DNA from: CAJQQK01 sp963696075
GTDB taxonomy: Bacteria; Pseudomonadota; Alphaproteobacteria; Rhizobiales; Hyphomicrobiaceae
DNA length: 64,000 nucleotides
Direction of reading: 5' to 3'
Assembly (NCBI GenBank): GCA_963696075.1
Contig: CAVOJD010000006.1
Coordinates: 372,001-436,000, forward strand
In this document: piece after piece, positions 9,284 to 17,689 of the stretch
Layout of the letters: each line of letters starts with the position of its first letter
How positions within the stretch are numbered: the stretch's first letter is position 1
Program-made: the position numbers and the translations under genes
The notes under the pieces: model-generated
What the model saw: only the letters and a program-made list of their open reading frames with translations
What the model was told of the DNA's origin: nothing
Databases searched by the model: none

Positions 9284-10288
9284 TCATGCAAGGCTTCGGT
9301 AATGGTTGGTAGCGCCGATCAGTTCGTGCACCGTGCCCGGCTCGGTCATCGCATGACCCGCCAGCGGAACGATCTTGAGGTGCGCCTCGGGCCAGTTCTC
9401 GACCAGATCCCATGCGTTTTGCAGCGGCGTGATGACATCATAACGGCCGTTGACGATCGTCGTTGGGATATGCCGGATCCGGCTGACGCCGGCCAGCAAC
9501 AGGTCGTCACGCTCGAAAAAGCCCCGGTTGATGAAGTAGTGGCACTCGATCCGTGCGAAAGCCAGCGCGAAGGCATCGCTGCCGAACGCCTGCGTGCGTC
9601 CCGGGCTCGGCGTCAGTGACAGCGTCGTGCCCTCCCACCGGCTCCACTCGCGCGCCGCTCTGAGCCGCACCGTCGAGTTGGGGTCCGTCAGGCGGCCATA
9701 ATAGGCGCGCACCATGTCGCCGCGCTCTTCGACCGGGATCTGCCGGGCAAACGCCTGATAGGCGTCCGGAAACAGGCGGTTGCAACCGTCCTGGTAAAAC
9801 CACTGGATCTCCCGTTGGCGCATCAGGAAGATCCCGCGCAGCACCATCGCCTGAACCCGCTCAGGGTGGGTTTGGGCATAGGCAAGCGACAACGTCGAGC
9901 CCCACGACCCGCCGAACAGCTGCCACATATCGATGCCGAGGTGCTCTCTCAGCCGCTCCATGTCGTCGACGAGATGCCAGGTCGTATTCTCCTCGAGCGC
10001 TGCGTGCGGTGTCGATCGCCCGCAGCCACGCTGGTCAAACAGGATAATCCGGTAGTGGTTCGGGTCGTGAAAGCGGCGCATCGTCGGGCTGGACCCGCCA
10101 CCTGGACCGCCGTGAACCGTCAGGACGGGGATACCGTCCGGGTTGCCGGCCTCCTCATAGTAGATCTCATGCACGTCCGAGACCTTGAGCCGGCCGTGTG
10201 AATAAGGCGCGATCGCAGGATAAAGCGTCGCCTGGTCGTCACCGCTCGCCTTGGCGACTGTCACGTTCGGCATGTCCGCGGGGTTCAT
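9284..10288 (-). CDS. pip: Prolyl aminopeptidase
   Basis: A 334-residue alpha/beta hydrolase that removes N-terminal proline from peptides in the cytoplasm. Seen: the oxyanion motif VHGGPGGGS (about 58-66), DQRGCGRS (about 85-92), the nucleophile elbow GGSWGS with S128, the acid D284 in GRYDVITP and H312 in LAGHAM. Pip-specific sequence such as RGIFLMRQREIQWFYQDG supports the assignment over other hydrolases. Length fits the family (310-340). The start at 10288 is plausible; a short leader precedes the LYPAIAPY motif typical of the mature start. It separates the sensor kinase from its likely transporter and regulator, with no obvious functional link. Confidence 0.95.
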   Translation of the reverse strand: MNPADMPNVTVAKASGDDQATLYPAIAPYSHGRLKVSDVHEIYYEEAGNPDGIPVLTVHGGPGGGSSPTMRRFHDPNHYRIILFDQRGCGRSTPHAALEENTTWHLVDDMERLREHLGIDMWQLFGGSWGSTLSLAYAQTHPERVQAMVLRGIFLMRQREIQWFYQDGCNRLFPDAYQAFARQIPVEERGDMVRAYYGRLTDPNSTVRLRAAREWSRWEGTTLSLTPSPGRTQAFGSDAFALAFARIECHYFINRGFFERDDLLLAGVSRIRHIPTTIVNGRYDVITPLQNAWDLVENWPEAHLKIVPLAGHAMTEPGTVHELIGATNHYRSLA

Positions 10289-10364
10289 GATTGATGTCCA
10301 TCGCTGGCGGCACCCGTCCGGCCCGACGTCGGGGCGCTAACGGCTGGGAATAGAGTTCTGGGAA

Positions 10365-12200
10365 CTAATTAGTGTCCCGCTGCTCGAAACGCATCAAGCG
10401 CATTTCGCGGTCGTAAACGGTTTCGCCACCGGGGACGCGCATATCGCGAACGGCGCCTTGTGCAGCGGTGCGCGGTGGTGGCGTGGCAAGGGCTGCGCCG
10501 ACCGCGGCGATGACCGCGATCGGCAGCGCGATGATACCCGCCAGCGGTGCCGCAAGCGAGAGCTGCCAGTTGACGCTCAGAAGCATAAGGCCAAGCGTTG
10601 CGGCGAAGCCGACCACCATGCCAACGAATGCGCCGGTTATGTTGAGCCTTTTCCACCAGATCGACAGCGTGATCACGGGAAAGGACGTGGCAGCACTCAG
10701 CGCCATCGCCGAGAGGAAGAGGTCGACAGGGTCCGTCGTGATCGTCGAATAAAGCGCCAGCCCCGCAGCCAGCACCACGACAACCATCACGCGGGTGGTC
10801 CCAATCCGCACGGCGTCGCGTTCGAGGCCCAGCCGAAGTCCGCCGAAGACATCCTCGGCGAGGATCGCACTGAGGCCGAAGGCCGTCGCGGTCGCAGCCG
10901 CAAAGGCAGCGGCAATGACGCTGGCCAGAACCAGATAGACGACGATTGACGGAAATTCGAGCGCGCCGGGGACCGCAAACAGGATGCCGTCTCGGGCGAA
11001 GTGGAAGCTGCCGAGCGCCAGCACCGAACTCCCGGCCTCGACCGATGCAAGGCCGCGCGTCGCGAGATCATCAAACCACAGCGGCAGCTCGACGAAGGAG
11101 CGCCCGACCAGCTCGGTCATGACGATGGAACGAAAGAACATCGCCAGCGCCGAGAGCGTGATGAGGACGACGCCGGCAAAGAAGATCGCCCAGCCGAGCG
11201 ATTTCCGCGCCTCATAAACCCCAAGCGTCGTCGCGCAGCGGGGCAGCAGCCAGGGTGCGCCCGCGATACCGGCGGTGACGGCAAGCGTCGTGACAATGAA
11301 ACCCAGTGACCCCATCGCAGCTTCCGGCGAGGCCGCCCGTGCCGTGATCGCGGTCAGTTCCCGTCCGCTCGGTGCGATTTCCAGGGCCGCGCGCGCGGCC
11401 GTCACCATCCCCTGCGCGTCCTCGATCCGCGTGATCTGGCGCAGCACCGGTCCGTAGCTGAGCTGCGCAAGCGGCAGGTTGGTCAACATCACGCCGATCA
11501 GGCCGGCCAGAACGATAACTGCGATCAAAACCGCAATCGACTGCGCGGTCGCAACCCAGCCGACCGACCGCATGCCGCCGAACACGATCATGGCGGCCAG
11601 TGCCGCTGTGAAGACCAGCGCCAGCGGCTGCTGCGCATAGCCGGTAAGCAACGCCGCCGCATGGACCCCCATGGCGATCTCGGCGGCCAGCAGCAACGCC
11701 ATCGGCACGGCAAAGATCGACGCCGCGGTCAGGCGCAAAAGGCGGCTTTCAAACCGCCGCGCCAGATACGAGGGCATCGTGTAGGCGCCGTATTTGCGCA
11801 GATACGGTGATATCGCGATCCCCATCGCCAGGAAACCGGAGAAGATGCCGATCGCAAACGCCCATGTGTCGAAGCCGTCGAGAAAAAACAGGCCCGTGAA
11901 GGCAACGAGACCGGTTGCCCCGATCGCCGAGGTTGCAAGCACCAACCCATTGTAGACCGCCGGCACGCGTCGCCCGGCTGCAAAGAAATCAGACGCGCTC
12001 GAGGTCCGCGACGCCGCCGCGATGGCGAGGTAGAGCACAATCGGTCCCACCAGCACGGCGGCTTTCAGATGAACACTCGGCGTCTCGAGCTGTTCAAGGA
12101 TCATCACCAGCAGAAACAGGCTGACGAAGGCACTCGCGAAAATGCCGAAGTAGGTCCCGAGGCGCGGATTGACGAGGCGGGTGCGGTGCGGCGTCGACAT
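10365..12200 (-). CDS. Sodium:solute symporter (VC_2705/ActP-like, SSS family)
   Basis: A 611-residue integral membrane protein with about 13-14 hydrophobic helices and the SSS layout. FFAAGRRVPAVYNGLVLATS (residues 69-88) is the early signature also seen in acetate permease ActP, and PYLRKYGAYTMPSYLARRF lies near helix 4. About 50 residues near the middle (ARAALEIAPSGRELTAITAR) form the extracytoplasmic loop typical of the VC_2705 subfamily. It is preceded by a DUF4212 small-subunit gene 53 bases upstream on the same strand, the usual partner. Likely substrates are acetate or other monocarboxylates. With the LuxR-type regulator encoded divergently and the SSS-kinase nearby, it is the probable target of that circuit. 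Confidence 0.88.
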   Translation of the reverse strand: MSTPHRTRLVNPRLGTYFGIFASAFVSLFLLVMILEQLETPSVHLKAAVLVGPIVLYLAIAAASRTSSASDFFAAGRRVPAVYNGLVLATSAIGATGLVAFTGLFFLDGFDTWAFAIGIFSGFLAMGIAISPYLRKYGAYTMPSYLARRFESRLLRLTAASIFAVPMALLLAAEIAMGVHAAALLTGYAQQPLALVFTAALAAMIVFGGMRSVGWVATAQSIAVLIAVIVLAGLIGVMLTNLPLAQLSYGPVLRQITRIEDAQGMVTAARAALEIAPSGRELTAITARAASPEAAMGSLGFIVTTLAVTAGIAGAPWLLPRCATTLGVYEARKSLGWAIFFAGVVLITLSALAMFFRSIVMTELVGRSFVELPLWFDDLATRGLASVEAGSSVLALGSFHFARDGILFAVPGALEFPSIVVYLVLASVIAAAFAAATATAFGLSAILAEDVFGGLRLGLERDAVRIGTTRVMVVVVLAAGLALYSTITTDPVDLFLSAMALSAATSFPVITLSIWWKRLNITGAFVGMVVGFAATLGLMLLSVNWQLSLAAPLAGIIALPIAVIAAVGAALATPPPRTAAQGAVRDMRVPGGETVYDREMRLMRFEQRDTN

Positions 12201-12253
12201 TGTTCTGGGCGGCTTCCGGAGTCGTAGGGCGCGAGAGGCGCGGGGTGCGAGCG

Positions 12254-12520
12254 TTAGCTATCTTCGTTTGCGCCGTGCCAGTGATCGATCGAATCTTGAC
12301 GGTTGACGAAGGTTGCCATCGTGAACAGCGCAATCAGCCAGATGCCATGACCGGCAAGGAAATACCCCAGCGGAAAGCCCATCAGCTTGTGCGCATTGAG
12401 CGCCTCGGCATACATCGGCAGCACGCACACCAGCACCAGAAACGGCACGACGCTGGCGAGCATCTGCAGCTTCGTATAGCGCCAGTAGGGCTTACGCTCA
12501 TCGCGTTCGATCAGGGCCAT
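12254..12520 (-). CDS. DUF4212 small membrane protein, symporter small subunit
   Basis: An 88-residue protein with two hydrophobic helices (VVPFLVLVCVLPMYAEAL and FFLAGHGIWLIALFTMATF-like segments). The family signature is a cytoplasmic YWRYTKLQM run followed by helix 1, GFPLGYFLAGHG between the helices, and VNRQD after helix 2. DUF4212 proteins are encoded directly upstream of VC_2705-type sodium:solute symporters and are thought to be their accessory subunit. Here the gap to the symporter is 53 bases on the same strand, so the two are very probably one transcription unit that starts in the intergenic region around 12521-12906. Confidence 0.9.
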   Translation of the reverse strand: MALIERDERKPYWRYTKLQMLASVVPFLVLVCVLPMYAEALNAHKLMGFPLGYFLAGHGIWLIALFTMATFVNRQDSIDHWHGANEDS

Positions 12521-12641
12521 CGCTGCAATTCTCCTCGCCTCATTCGTTCCTCAACGCCGCTTGAGCAGTGGTCTGGTTCCGGCAGATGGCGTTTCCCGCC
12601 CCATTGCGATAGAAAGCCCGCCTGCACCAACCGCCACGCTT

Positions 12642-12654
12642 TCAGTTTAACTGA
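12642..12654. promoter_or_regulatory. Palindrome in the divergent symporter/regulator intergenic region (12521-12906)
   Basis: The 386-base gap between the minus-strand DUF4212-symporter unit and the plus-strand LuxR-type regulator holds no gene. It contains a perfect dyad TCAGTT-T-AACTGA, about 120 bases upstream of the DUF4212 start and 250 upstream of the regulator start. The spacing and symmetry fit a dimeric regulator site, for example for the adjacent LuxR-type protein; this is inference. Promoter hexamers are not clear enough to call. Confidence 0.35.
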
Positions 12655-12906
12655 TCCGCCGGTCGGGTCCACGCTCCCTATCCCCATACTTCTTGCAGAT
12701 TTCGTGGCCTTGGATGGCGCATCGCACAACGCATTAAGTCTTTTGGCCAATTGACAATCGAAATCGGGCCTTGCTTGCGCCGTCGAACCCCTGCTTAAAT
12801 GGTGTCCTGAGAGGTGGAACAGGCCACGAATGCCTGACCGGACTCCAAAGCACAAGCCGAGTTGGCGCCGTCTCAGGGAGTGAATGCGCTTTTGGAGACC
12901 ACCCCC

Positions 12907-13569
12907 GTGGCTGACCACACAATTGCGATCGTCGACGATCATCCGTTGTTTCGCGACGCACTCAAACAGTCGCTGACCTCGGCCATGAGCTCGCTTGAAA
13001 CCCGCGTTGCAGGCTCGCTCGAAGAACTCAATACCTTGTTGAACGAGGACGACGACATCGACCTCGTCCTGCTCGATCTTAACATGCCCGGTGTACAGGG
13101 TTTCTCAGGTCTTCTCTACCTTCGAGCACAATATCCCCACCTGCCTGTGGCAATTGTCTCGGCCAGCGAAGACCCTGCCACGATCCGCCGCGCCATTGAT
13201 TTCGGTGCGTCCGGCTTCGTCCCCAAATCACAGCCCGTCGAGCGCATTCGCGGCGCCGTCCAGGCGGTGCTCGCCGGTGACATCTGGACGCCGCCCGACA
13301 TCGACATCTCGGATGTCGCAAGCTCCGCGGACGAAGACGTGATCGCCCGTCTGGCAAAGCTGACACCGCAACAGGTGCGCGTCCTCATGATGCTGTCGGA
13401 AGGGCTGCTCAACAAGCAGATCGCCTACGAACTCGGTGTCTCGGAAGCCACCATCAAGGCGCACGTCTCGGCAATCCTGCAGAAACTCGGTGTCGACAGC
13501 CGCACGCAGGCCGTTATCGCGATGAACCGGGTTGGAACGCAGGAATTCCAAGGCGCCATCGAACGCTAG
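12907..13569 (+). CDS. LuxR/NarL-type response regulator (CrbR-like)
   Basis: A 220-residue two-domain response regulator. The receiver begins HTIAIVDDHPLFRDAL, with phosphoacceptor D57 in VLLDLNMPG and the conserved Lys in VPKSQP; the C-terminal HTH has LTPQQVRVLMMLSEGLLNKQIAYEL, with GVSEATIKAHVSAILQKLGV following, the LuxR signature. The GTG at 12907 is chosen because GGAG lies 9 bases upstream and translation begins just before the first beta strand; TTG 12862 and GTG 12880 in the same frame are alternatives. It is divergent from the symporter pair and is the likely partner of the SSS-type hybrid kinase at 5.7-9.2 kb, as in CrbS/CrbR systems that control acetate uptake and activation. Confidence 0.88.
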   Translation: MADHTIAIVDDHPLFRDALKQSLTSAMSSLETRVAGSLEELNTLLNEDDDIDLVLLDLNMPGVQGFSGLLYLRAQYPHLPVAIVSASEDPATIRRAIDFGASGFVPKSQPVERIRGAVQAVLAGDIWTPPDIDISDVASSADEDVIARLAKLTPQQVRVLMMLSEGLLNKQIAYELGVSEATIKAHVSAILQKLGVDSRTQAVIAMNRVGTQEFQGAIER

Positions 13570-13614
13570 ATCGACGCGGGCGTCGTCGGTGCAGTCCAGC
13601 CTCAGCGCCCGTCT

Positions 13615-13974
13615 TCAGCCGAGAATCTCAGTCGCCTCGCCTCGAATGGCCTCCAGCGTGACCGGCTTGGTAATGATCCGGACGCTGCGCTTCGCCATCG
13701 CGCGCGCCCGTCCCAACTCGTCCGCAATGGCTGACATGATGATGATGCGCTGGCCCGGGTCGCGCGCCAGCAAGGCTTCGGCAAGGCTGACGCCATCCAG
13801 GCTTGGCATATCGACGTCGGTGACGACGAGATCGAACGTCTGCCCTGCCTCGGCGAGATCGAGCGCCTCCCGGCCATCGCTGGCAACGCTGACCTTATGG
13901 CCATCCGTCTCAAGCGCCCGGCGGACCAGATCGCGGGTGATATCGTCGTCCTCGGCAACCAGTATCAGAGCCAT
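13615..13974 (-). CDS. CheY-like single-domain response regulator
   Basis: A 119-residue receiver domain without an output domain. Seen: acidic pocket AEDDDITRD near residue 8, phosphoacceptor D53 in VVTDVDMPSLDG, and the conserved lysine in ITKPVT near residue 103. The ATG at 13974 has a strong GGGGGAGGGCG just upstream on the coding strand; longer in-frame extensions overlap the hpt region in another frame and are rejected. Single-domain receivers act by protein contact, for example on flagella, in phosphorelays or as phosphate sinks. It lies 127 bases downstream of hpt on the same strand and converges with the LuxR-type regulator, whose hybrid kinase partner could in principle also signal through it. 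Confidence 0.9.
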   Translation of the reverse strand: MALILVAEDDDITRDLVRRALETDGHKVSVASDGREALDLAEAGQTFDLVVTDVDMPSLDGVSLAEALLARDPGQRIIIMSAIADELGRARAMAKRSVRIITKPVTLEAIRGEATEILG

Positions 13975-14101
13975 ATCCGCCCTCCCCCGTGTTGATGGTT
14001 CCCGCTCAATCCTTGGTTGCGCGCCACTCTTGCGCCAGCGCGCCGGCCTCATAATGCGCGAGGTCTGCGACAGAAATTCAAGCGCCGCGGTCGGGCAACG
14101 G

Positions 14102-14644
14102 TCAATCTCGGCGAATATAGCCGACAAAGGGAAGTTGCCGGTAGCGGTAAGCAACATCCATCCCATAGCCGACGACGAACACTTCGGGACAATCGAACGC
14201 ATGAAAATCGGCATCCACCGCCACCGCTCGGGCGGTATTCTTGCGCAGCAGCACACAGCTTCTGACCGACAGCGCATCGCGTGCCGAAATGAGGTCCTTG
14301 GCAAAAGCCAGCGTCCGCCCCGACTCCAGAATATCATCGACCAGCAGCACATTGCGGCCGGCAACGTCGAGATCGATATCGCGCAGGATTTCCACCCGGC
14401 CGCTCGATTGTGTCCCTGTGCGATAGCTCGACAGCGAGATGAAATCGACCTCCGGTGACAGGCCGACATCGTGCAGGGCCCGAATCAGGTCGGCCGCAAA
14501 GATGAAGCTGCCCTTGAGAACCGCGATCACAAGCAGGTTGTCGAGGCCGGCCTGCTTGATCTCGTCAGCCAGTTCATGAACGCGCTTGTTTATAACTTCC
14601 GCCGAAAAGATCACGTCGACGGGATTGTCCTGTGCATCGGTCAT
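14102..14644 (-). CDS. hpt: Hypoxanthine phosphoribosyltransferase
   Basis: A 180-residue purine-salvage enzyme converting hypoxanthine (and often guanine) plus PRPP to IMP/GMP. Seen: VLKGSFIFAADLIRAL (loop I region), VDFISLSSYRTGTQSSG (flexible loop), the PRPP-binding motif VLLVDDILESGRT, and the end FVVGYGMDVAYRYRQLPFVG containing the base-contact region. Length is that of the bacterial Hpt family. The ATG at 14644 is chosen over an upstream in-frame ATG because AAGGAGG lies 7 bases before it and homologues start at this point. Cytoplasmic. It is divergent from ftsE. Confidence 0.95.
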   Translation of the reverse strand: MTDAQDNPVDVIFSAEVINKRVHELADEIKQAGLDNLLVIAVLKGSFIFAADLIRALHDVGLSPEVDFISLSSYRTGTQSSGRVEILRDIDLDVAGRNVLLVDDILESGRTLAFAKDLISARDALSVRSCVLLRKNTARAVAVDADFHAFDCPEVFVVGYGMDVAYRYRQLPFVGYIRRD

Positions 14645-15047
14645 GGGGACCGCCTCCTTGGCTCGGCCGCTGGCGCCTGGCTCAGCACAGCCTGCGTCAT
14701 GGTTCATGGGAAGTCGATGGTCCTGCGTGCCGCAGCATCGCGGACCGGAAAAAGAGCATAATCATCAGACATCTAGCACATCTCGGGCCGCATCCGTTCA
14801 CGCCGCGCGGTCATCCGTGCCGTCATTGTCTCCGCCCCGCCAACAACCGGCTGCCGGTGCGTGAACCGCAAGCGTCCTCCAGCCATCCGCCCATCAGTCA
14901 TCCACAGCCCGGCCGCGCACATCACCACGTGGCCTGTCTCATTCCAGCGCCACAATCATGGGCAATTGATAACTCATTCCACCTATCCCATAACTGCGCC
15001 GCCTGCGGCCCGACGACGGCCTTGAACCAACAATGAGCCTATAGACC
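14645..15047. other. Divergent intergenic region between hpt and ftsE
   Basis: About 400 bases without a supported gene. It must contain the promoters of hpt (minus) and the ftsEX-ydcF-plsC operon (plus). The short frames across it have no recognisable domains and no consistent codon bias. I see no clear hairpin, riboswitch or operator here. Confidence 0.5.
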
Positions 15048-15713
15048 GTGATCCGACTCGAAAATGTGGCCTTGCGATATGGCGCCGGATCCGAAGCTGT
15101 GGATGTCCTGCGCCATGTGAGTTTTCACCTGCAACCGGGCTCCTTCCACTTTTTGACGGGCCCCTCGGGCGCCGGCAAGACGACGCTTCTTCGCCTCCTG
15201 TTCCTCTCGCTCAAACCGACATCCGGCCAGCTCGAGCTGTTCGGCGAGAACGTCACCCGCCTGCACGTCCGCAAGCGTGCCGGTCTTCGCCGCCGGATCG
15301 GCATCGTGTTTCAGGATTTCCGCCTGCTCGACCATCTCACCACCTGGCAGAACGTGGCCCTGCCGTTACGCGTTCTGGGAAAGAAGGAAGCCGAGTACCG
15401 CGAGGACGTCACCGACCTCCTCCAATGGGTCGGTCTCGGCGACCGCATGCACCACTACCCCTCCGTGCTCTCCGGTGGGGAGCAGCAACGCGCCGCGATC
15501 GCCCGCGCCGTGATCGGCAAGCCTGAACTGCTGCTTGCCGATGAGCCGACCGGCAACGTCGACCCGCAGATGGCCCGCCGTCTGCTGCGTCTCTTCATCG
15601 AACTCAACCGTCTCGGCACCTCGGTCGTGATCGCGACCCACGACCATCAACTGATGCGCCAGACCAACGCAAAACGCTTGGAATTGCACGAGGGCCATGT
15701 CCGGATCGTATGA
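15048..15713 (+). CDS. ftsE: Cell division ATP-binding protein FtsE
   Basis: A 221-residue ABC ATPase. Seen: Walker A GPSGAGKTT (about 38-46), Q-loop VFQDFRLLDHLTTWQNV, ABC signature LSGGEQQR, Walker B LLLADEPTGN and the H-loop ATHDHQLM. DFRLLDHLTTWQNVALPL is characteristic of FtsE. FtsE pairs with FtsX at the septum to activate peptidoglycan hydrolases through ATP hydrolysis. The start is the GTG at 15048, just before the first strand IRLENVALRYG; the ribosome-binding site is weak. The stop overlaps the start of ftsX by 17 bases, implying translational coupling. Confidence 0.95.
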   Translation: MIRLENVALRYGAGSEAVDVLRHVSFHLQPGSFHFLTGPSGAGKTTLLRLLFLSLKPTSGQLELFGENVTRLHVRKRAGLRRRIGIVFQDFRLLDHLTTWQNVALPLRVLGKKEAEYREDVTDLLQWVGLGDRMHHYPSVLSGGEQQRAAIARAVIGKPELLLADEPTGNVDPQMARRLLRLFIELNRLGTSVVIATHDHQLMRQTNAKRLELHEGHVRIV

Positions 15714-16899
15714 CAATCGTGGCGCTGGGCGACGCAGTGGCCGCGGCCGCGGCAGCCGCGAGCTGCCGCCGCGCGATACCGCTCGCGATGCCTTTGCGCA
15801 GGATTCAGCCTTTCCGGAATACCCCGGCGAGCCGCCGCTGTCCTATGCCGATGTCACGGCCCCGCCGGGCGGGGTGCGCCTTGATGGCCCAACCACCGCA
15901 CCGCCGCACTATGCGCACCCTGATGCTCACCTGGGCGCGGCCGCCGCGCCGCCGCCCGGTCTTCAGGCTGATACATTCCCCCCCGAGCCCGCCGGCGACC
16001 TTGCCTCCGCGCCGATCGTCCGCGCCGGCTCCGTCACCGGCCGCTCGCTGACGGTCGTGATCGCGATCATGTGCTTTCTCGCCTGCCTGACGGCGGGGTC
16101 GGTCTACATGATGTACCAGGCCGCCAATGCCTGGCTTGCCAATATGTCGAACGAGATCACCATCCAGGTCGAACCGGTCGACAACGCCGACACCAACCAG
16201 ACGATCAGCGAGATCGTCTCGTTTCTGCGCTTGCGCCCGGGCATTTCCACCGTCAACCCGCTCGACGAGAGCGATTCAGCCAAGCTCCTCGAGCCCTGGC
16301 TCGGCAGCCTCGACACCCTGAAGGACCTGCCGGTGCCCCGCCTGATTGCGATCGAAATCGACTCCCGCGCGCCGCCGGACCTGGAGCGCCTTGCCGCCCA
16401 ACTCAAGGATCAGTTCCCCAACGCCGTCCTCGACGATCACCGCCAGTGGCGCAAACAGATCACGGCCGTAACGCGCTCGTTTGTGCTGGGTGGTTTCGCC
16501 ATTCTGGCCCTCGTCGGCCTCGCCACCGTAGGCATCATCATTTCCGCGACCGGCAGCGCCATGGCAGCCAACCGCGACATCGTCGAAGTCCTCAACTTCG
16601 TTGGCGCCACCGACCGTTTCATCGCCCATGAATTTGAAAAGCACTTCCTCACCCTCGGCATCCGGGCGGGCCTGCTCGGCGCCGGCCTGGCAATGCTTGT
16701 CTTCTGGACGCTGCCCATGATCATGGTGCTGCTCGGTGGCGGCAGCGTCGGCATGGACGAATTGCAGCGCCTCGTCGGCATCGGCTCCCTCGATCTGATG
16801 GGTTACCTGCTGCTCGCAATCGTTGTCGTCGTGATCGCAGCGCTTTGCATGGTCACCTCCCGCGTCGGCGTCTACCGCATCCTCAACCAGCAGACCTGA
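15697..16899 (+). CDS. ftsX: Cell division protein FtsX
   Basis: A 400-residue membrane protein. The first ~115 residues are a hydrophilic, Pro/Ala/Arg-rich cytoplasmic region, much longer than in E. coli. TM1 follows (LTVVIAIMCFLACLTAGSVY), then a periplasmic domain of about 110 residues (ITIQVEPVDNADTNQTISEI onward) and three C-terminal helices with GLATVGIIISATGSAM, the NFVGATDRFIAHEFEKHFL loop and a final helix. That is the FtsX/ABC permease layout. The gene overlaps ftsE and leads into ydcF and plsC on the same strand. The long N-terminal extension is seen in alphaproteobacterial FtsX. Confidence 0.92.
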   Translation: MSGSYDNRGAGRRSGRGRGSRELPPRDTARDAFAQDSAFPEYPGEPPLSYADVTAPPGGVRLDGPTTAPPHYAHPDAHLGAAAAPPPGLQADTFPPEPAGDLASAPIVRAGSVTGRSLTVVIAIMCFLACLTAGSVYMMYQAANAWLANMSNEITIQVEPVDNADTNQTISEIVSFLRLRPGISTVNPLDESDSAKLLEPWLGSLDTLKDLPVPRLIAIEIDSRAPPDLERLAAQLKDQFPNAVLDDHRQWRKQITAVTRSFVLGGFAILALVGLATVGIIISATGSAMAANRDIVEVLNFVGATDRFIAHEFEKHFLTLGIRAGLLGAGLAMLVFWTLPMIMVLLGGGSVGMDELQRLVGIGSLDLMGYLLLAIVVVVIAALCMVTSRVGVYRILNQQT

Positions 16900-16993
16900 C
16901 CGCGTCCGCGGCGAAATCGGCGAAGCCTCCTGCAAGTTGTGCTCGATGTGATATCATCCTGACGGAGCCAATCACGACGGCGGCTGAACGAGG

Positions 16994-17689
16994 ATGTCCG
17001 AGGAATACGACAAAGCCGGGACGACGACGCGCCGCGCGGGCCGGCCTTGCCGTGCTGTCCGCGTGCTGATCTGCACCGGTGGCTTGGCGGCGGCCGGTCT
17101 CATCTTCGGATTTCTCGTGTTCGCCGCTCACGGCACCGAAGAGCCCGATACCAGTTCCCTGAAGGCCGACGGCATCGTCGCGCTCACCGGCGGCTCGCAG
17201 CGTCTGAGTGTTGCAGGCGACCTCCTGCGCCAACAGCGCGCCGGCCACCTCCTCATCAGCGGCGTCAATCGCGTCGTCTCGCCCCGGGATCTGCGCCGCC
17301 TCGCCGCCGTCGACCCTGATCTCTTCGCGTGCTGCGTCTCGATCGACTATCGGGCCCAGAACACCCGCGGTAATGCGAAAGAAACCTTGGCGTGGGTGCG
17401 AAAGCACAATTTCAAGCGTCTGATTGTGGTGACGTCGAGCTACCACATGCCGCGCAGTCTGGTTGAATTGGGCCGGGTCATGCCGGACGTCGATCTGCTC
17501 GCCGTCCCCGTCCTGCCCGCCCGCTTCCGCGATCGCCCCTGGTGGCTCGATGCCCGTGATGCGCGCCTGCTTGCCGCGGAGTATCTGAAGTTCCTGCCAG
17601 CCGCCCTGCACTATGGTATCGAGCGGGTCACCCAAACCCCCGGCGGCAGCGCCGCGCCGACGGACCAGAAAGCAGTCGCAGTGCAATGA
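16994..17689 (+). CDS. YdcF/ElyC family (DUF218) membrane-anchored protein
   Basis: A 231-residue protein with one N-terminal membrane anchor (VLICTGGLAAAGLIFGFLVF, residues 24-43) and a DUF218 domain. Markers are ADGIVALTGGSQRL, the Rossmann-like start; DYRAQNTRGNAKETLAWV with the conserved Asn-Thr pair; and VVTSSYHMPRSLVE, with the conserved SYHMPR. ElyC/SanA-type proteins affect envelope and peptidoglycan precursor handling, though their reaction is unsettled. It follows ftsX by 94 bases and its stop overlaps plsC by four bases (ATGA), so the four genes probably form one envelope operon. Confidence 0.88.
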   Translation: MSEEYDKAGTTTRRAGRPCRAVRVLICTGGLAAAGLIFGFLVFAAHGTEEPDTSSLKADGIVALTGGSQRLSVAGDLLRQQRAGHLLISGVNRVVSPRDLRRLAAVDPDLFACCVSIDYRAQNTRGNAKETLAWVRKHNFKRLIVVTSSYHMPRSLVELGRVMPDVDLLAVPVLPARFRDRPWWLDARDARLLAAEYLKFLPAALHYGIERVTQTPGGSAAPTDQKAVAVQ

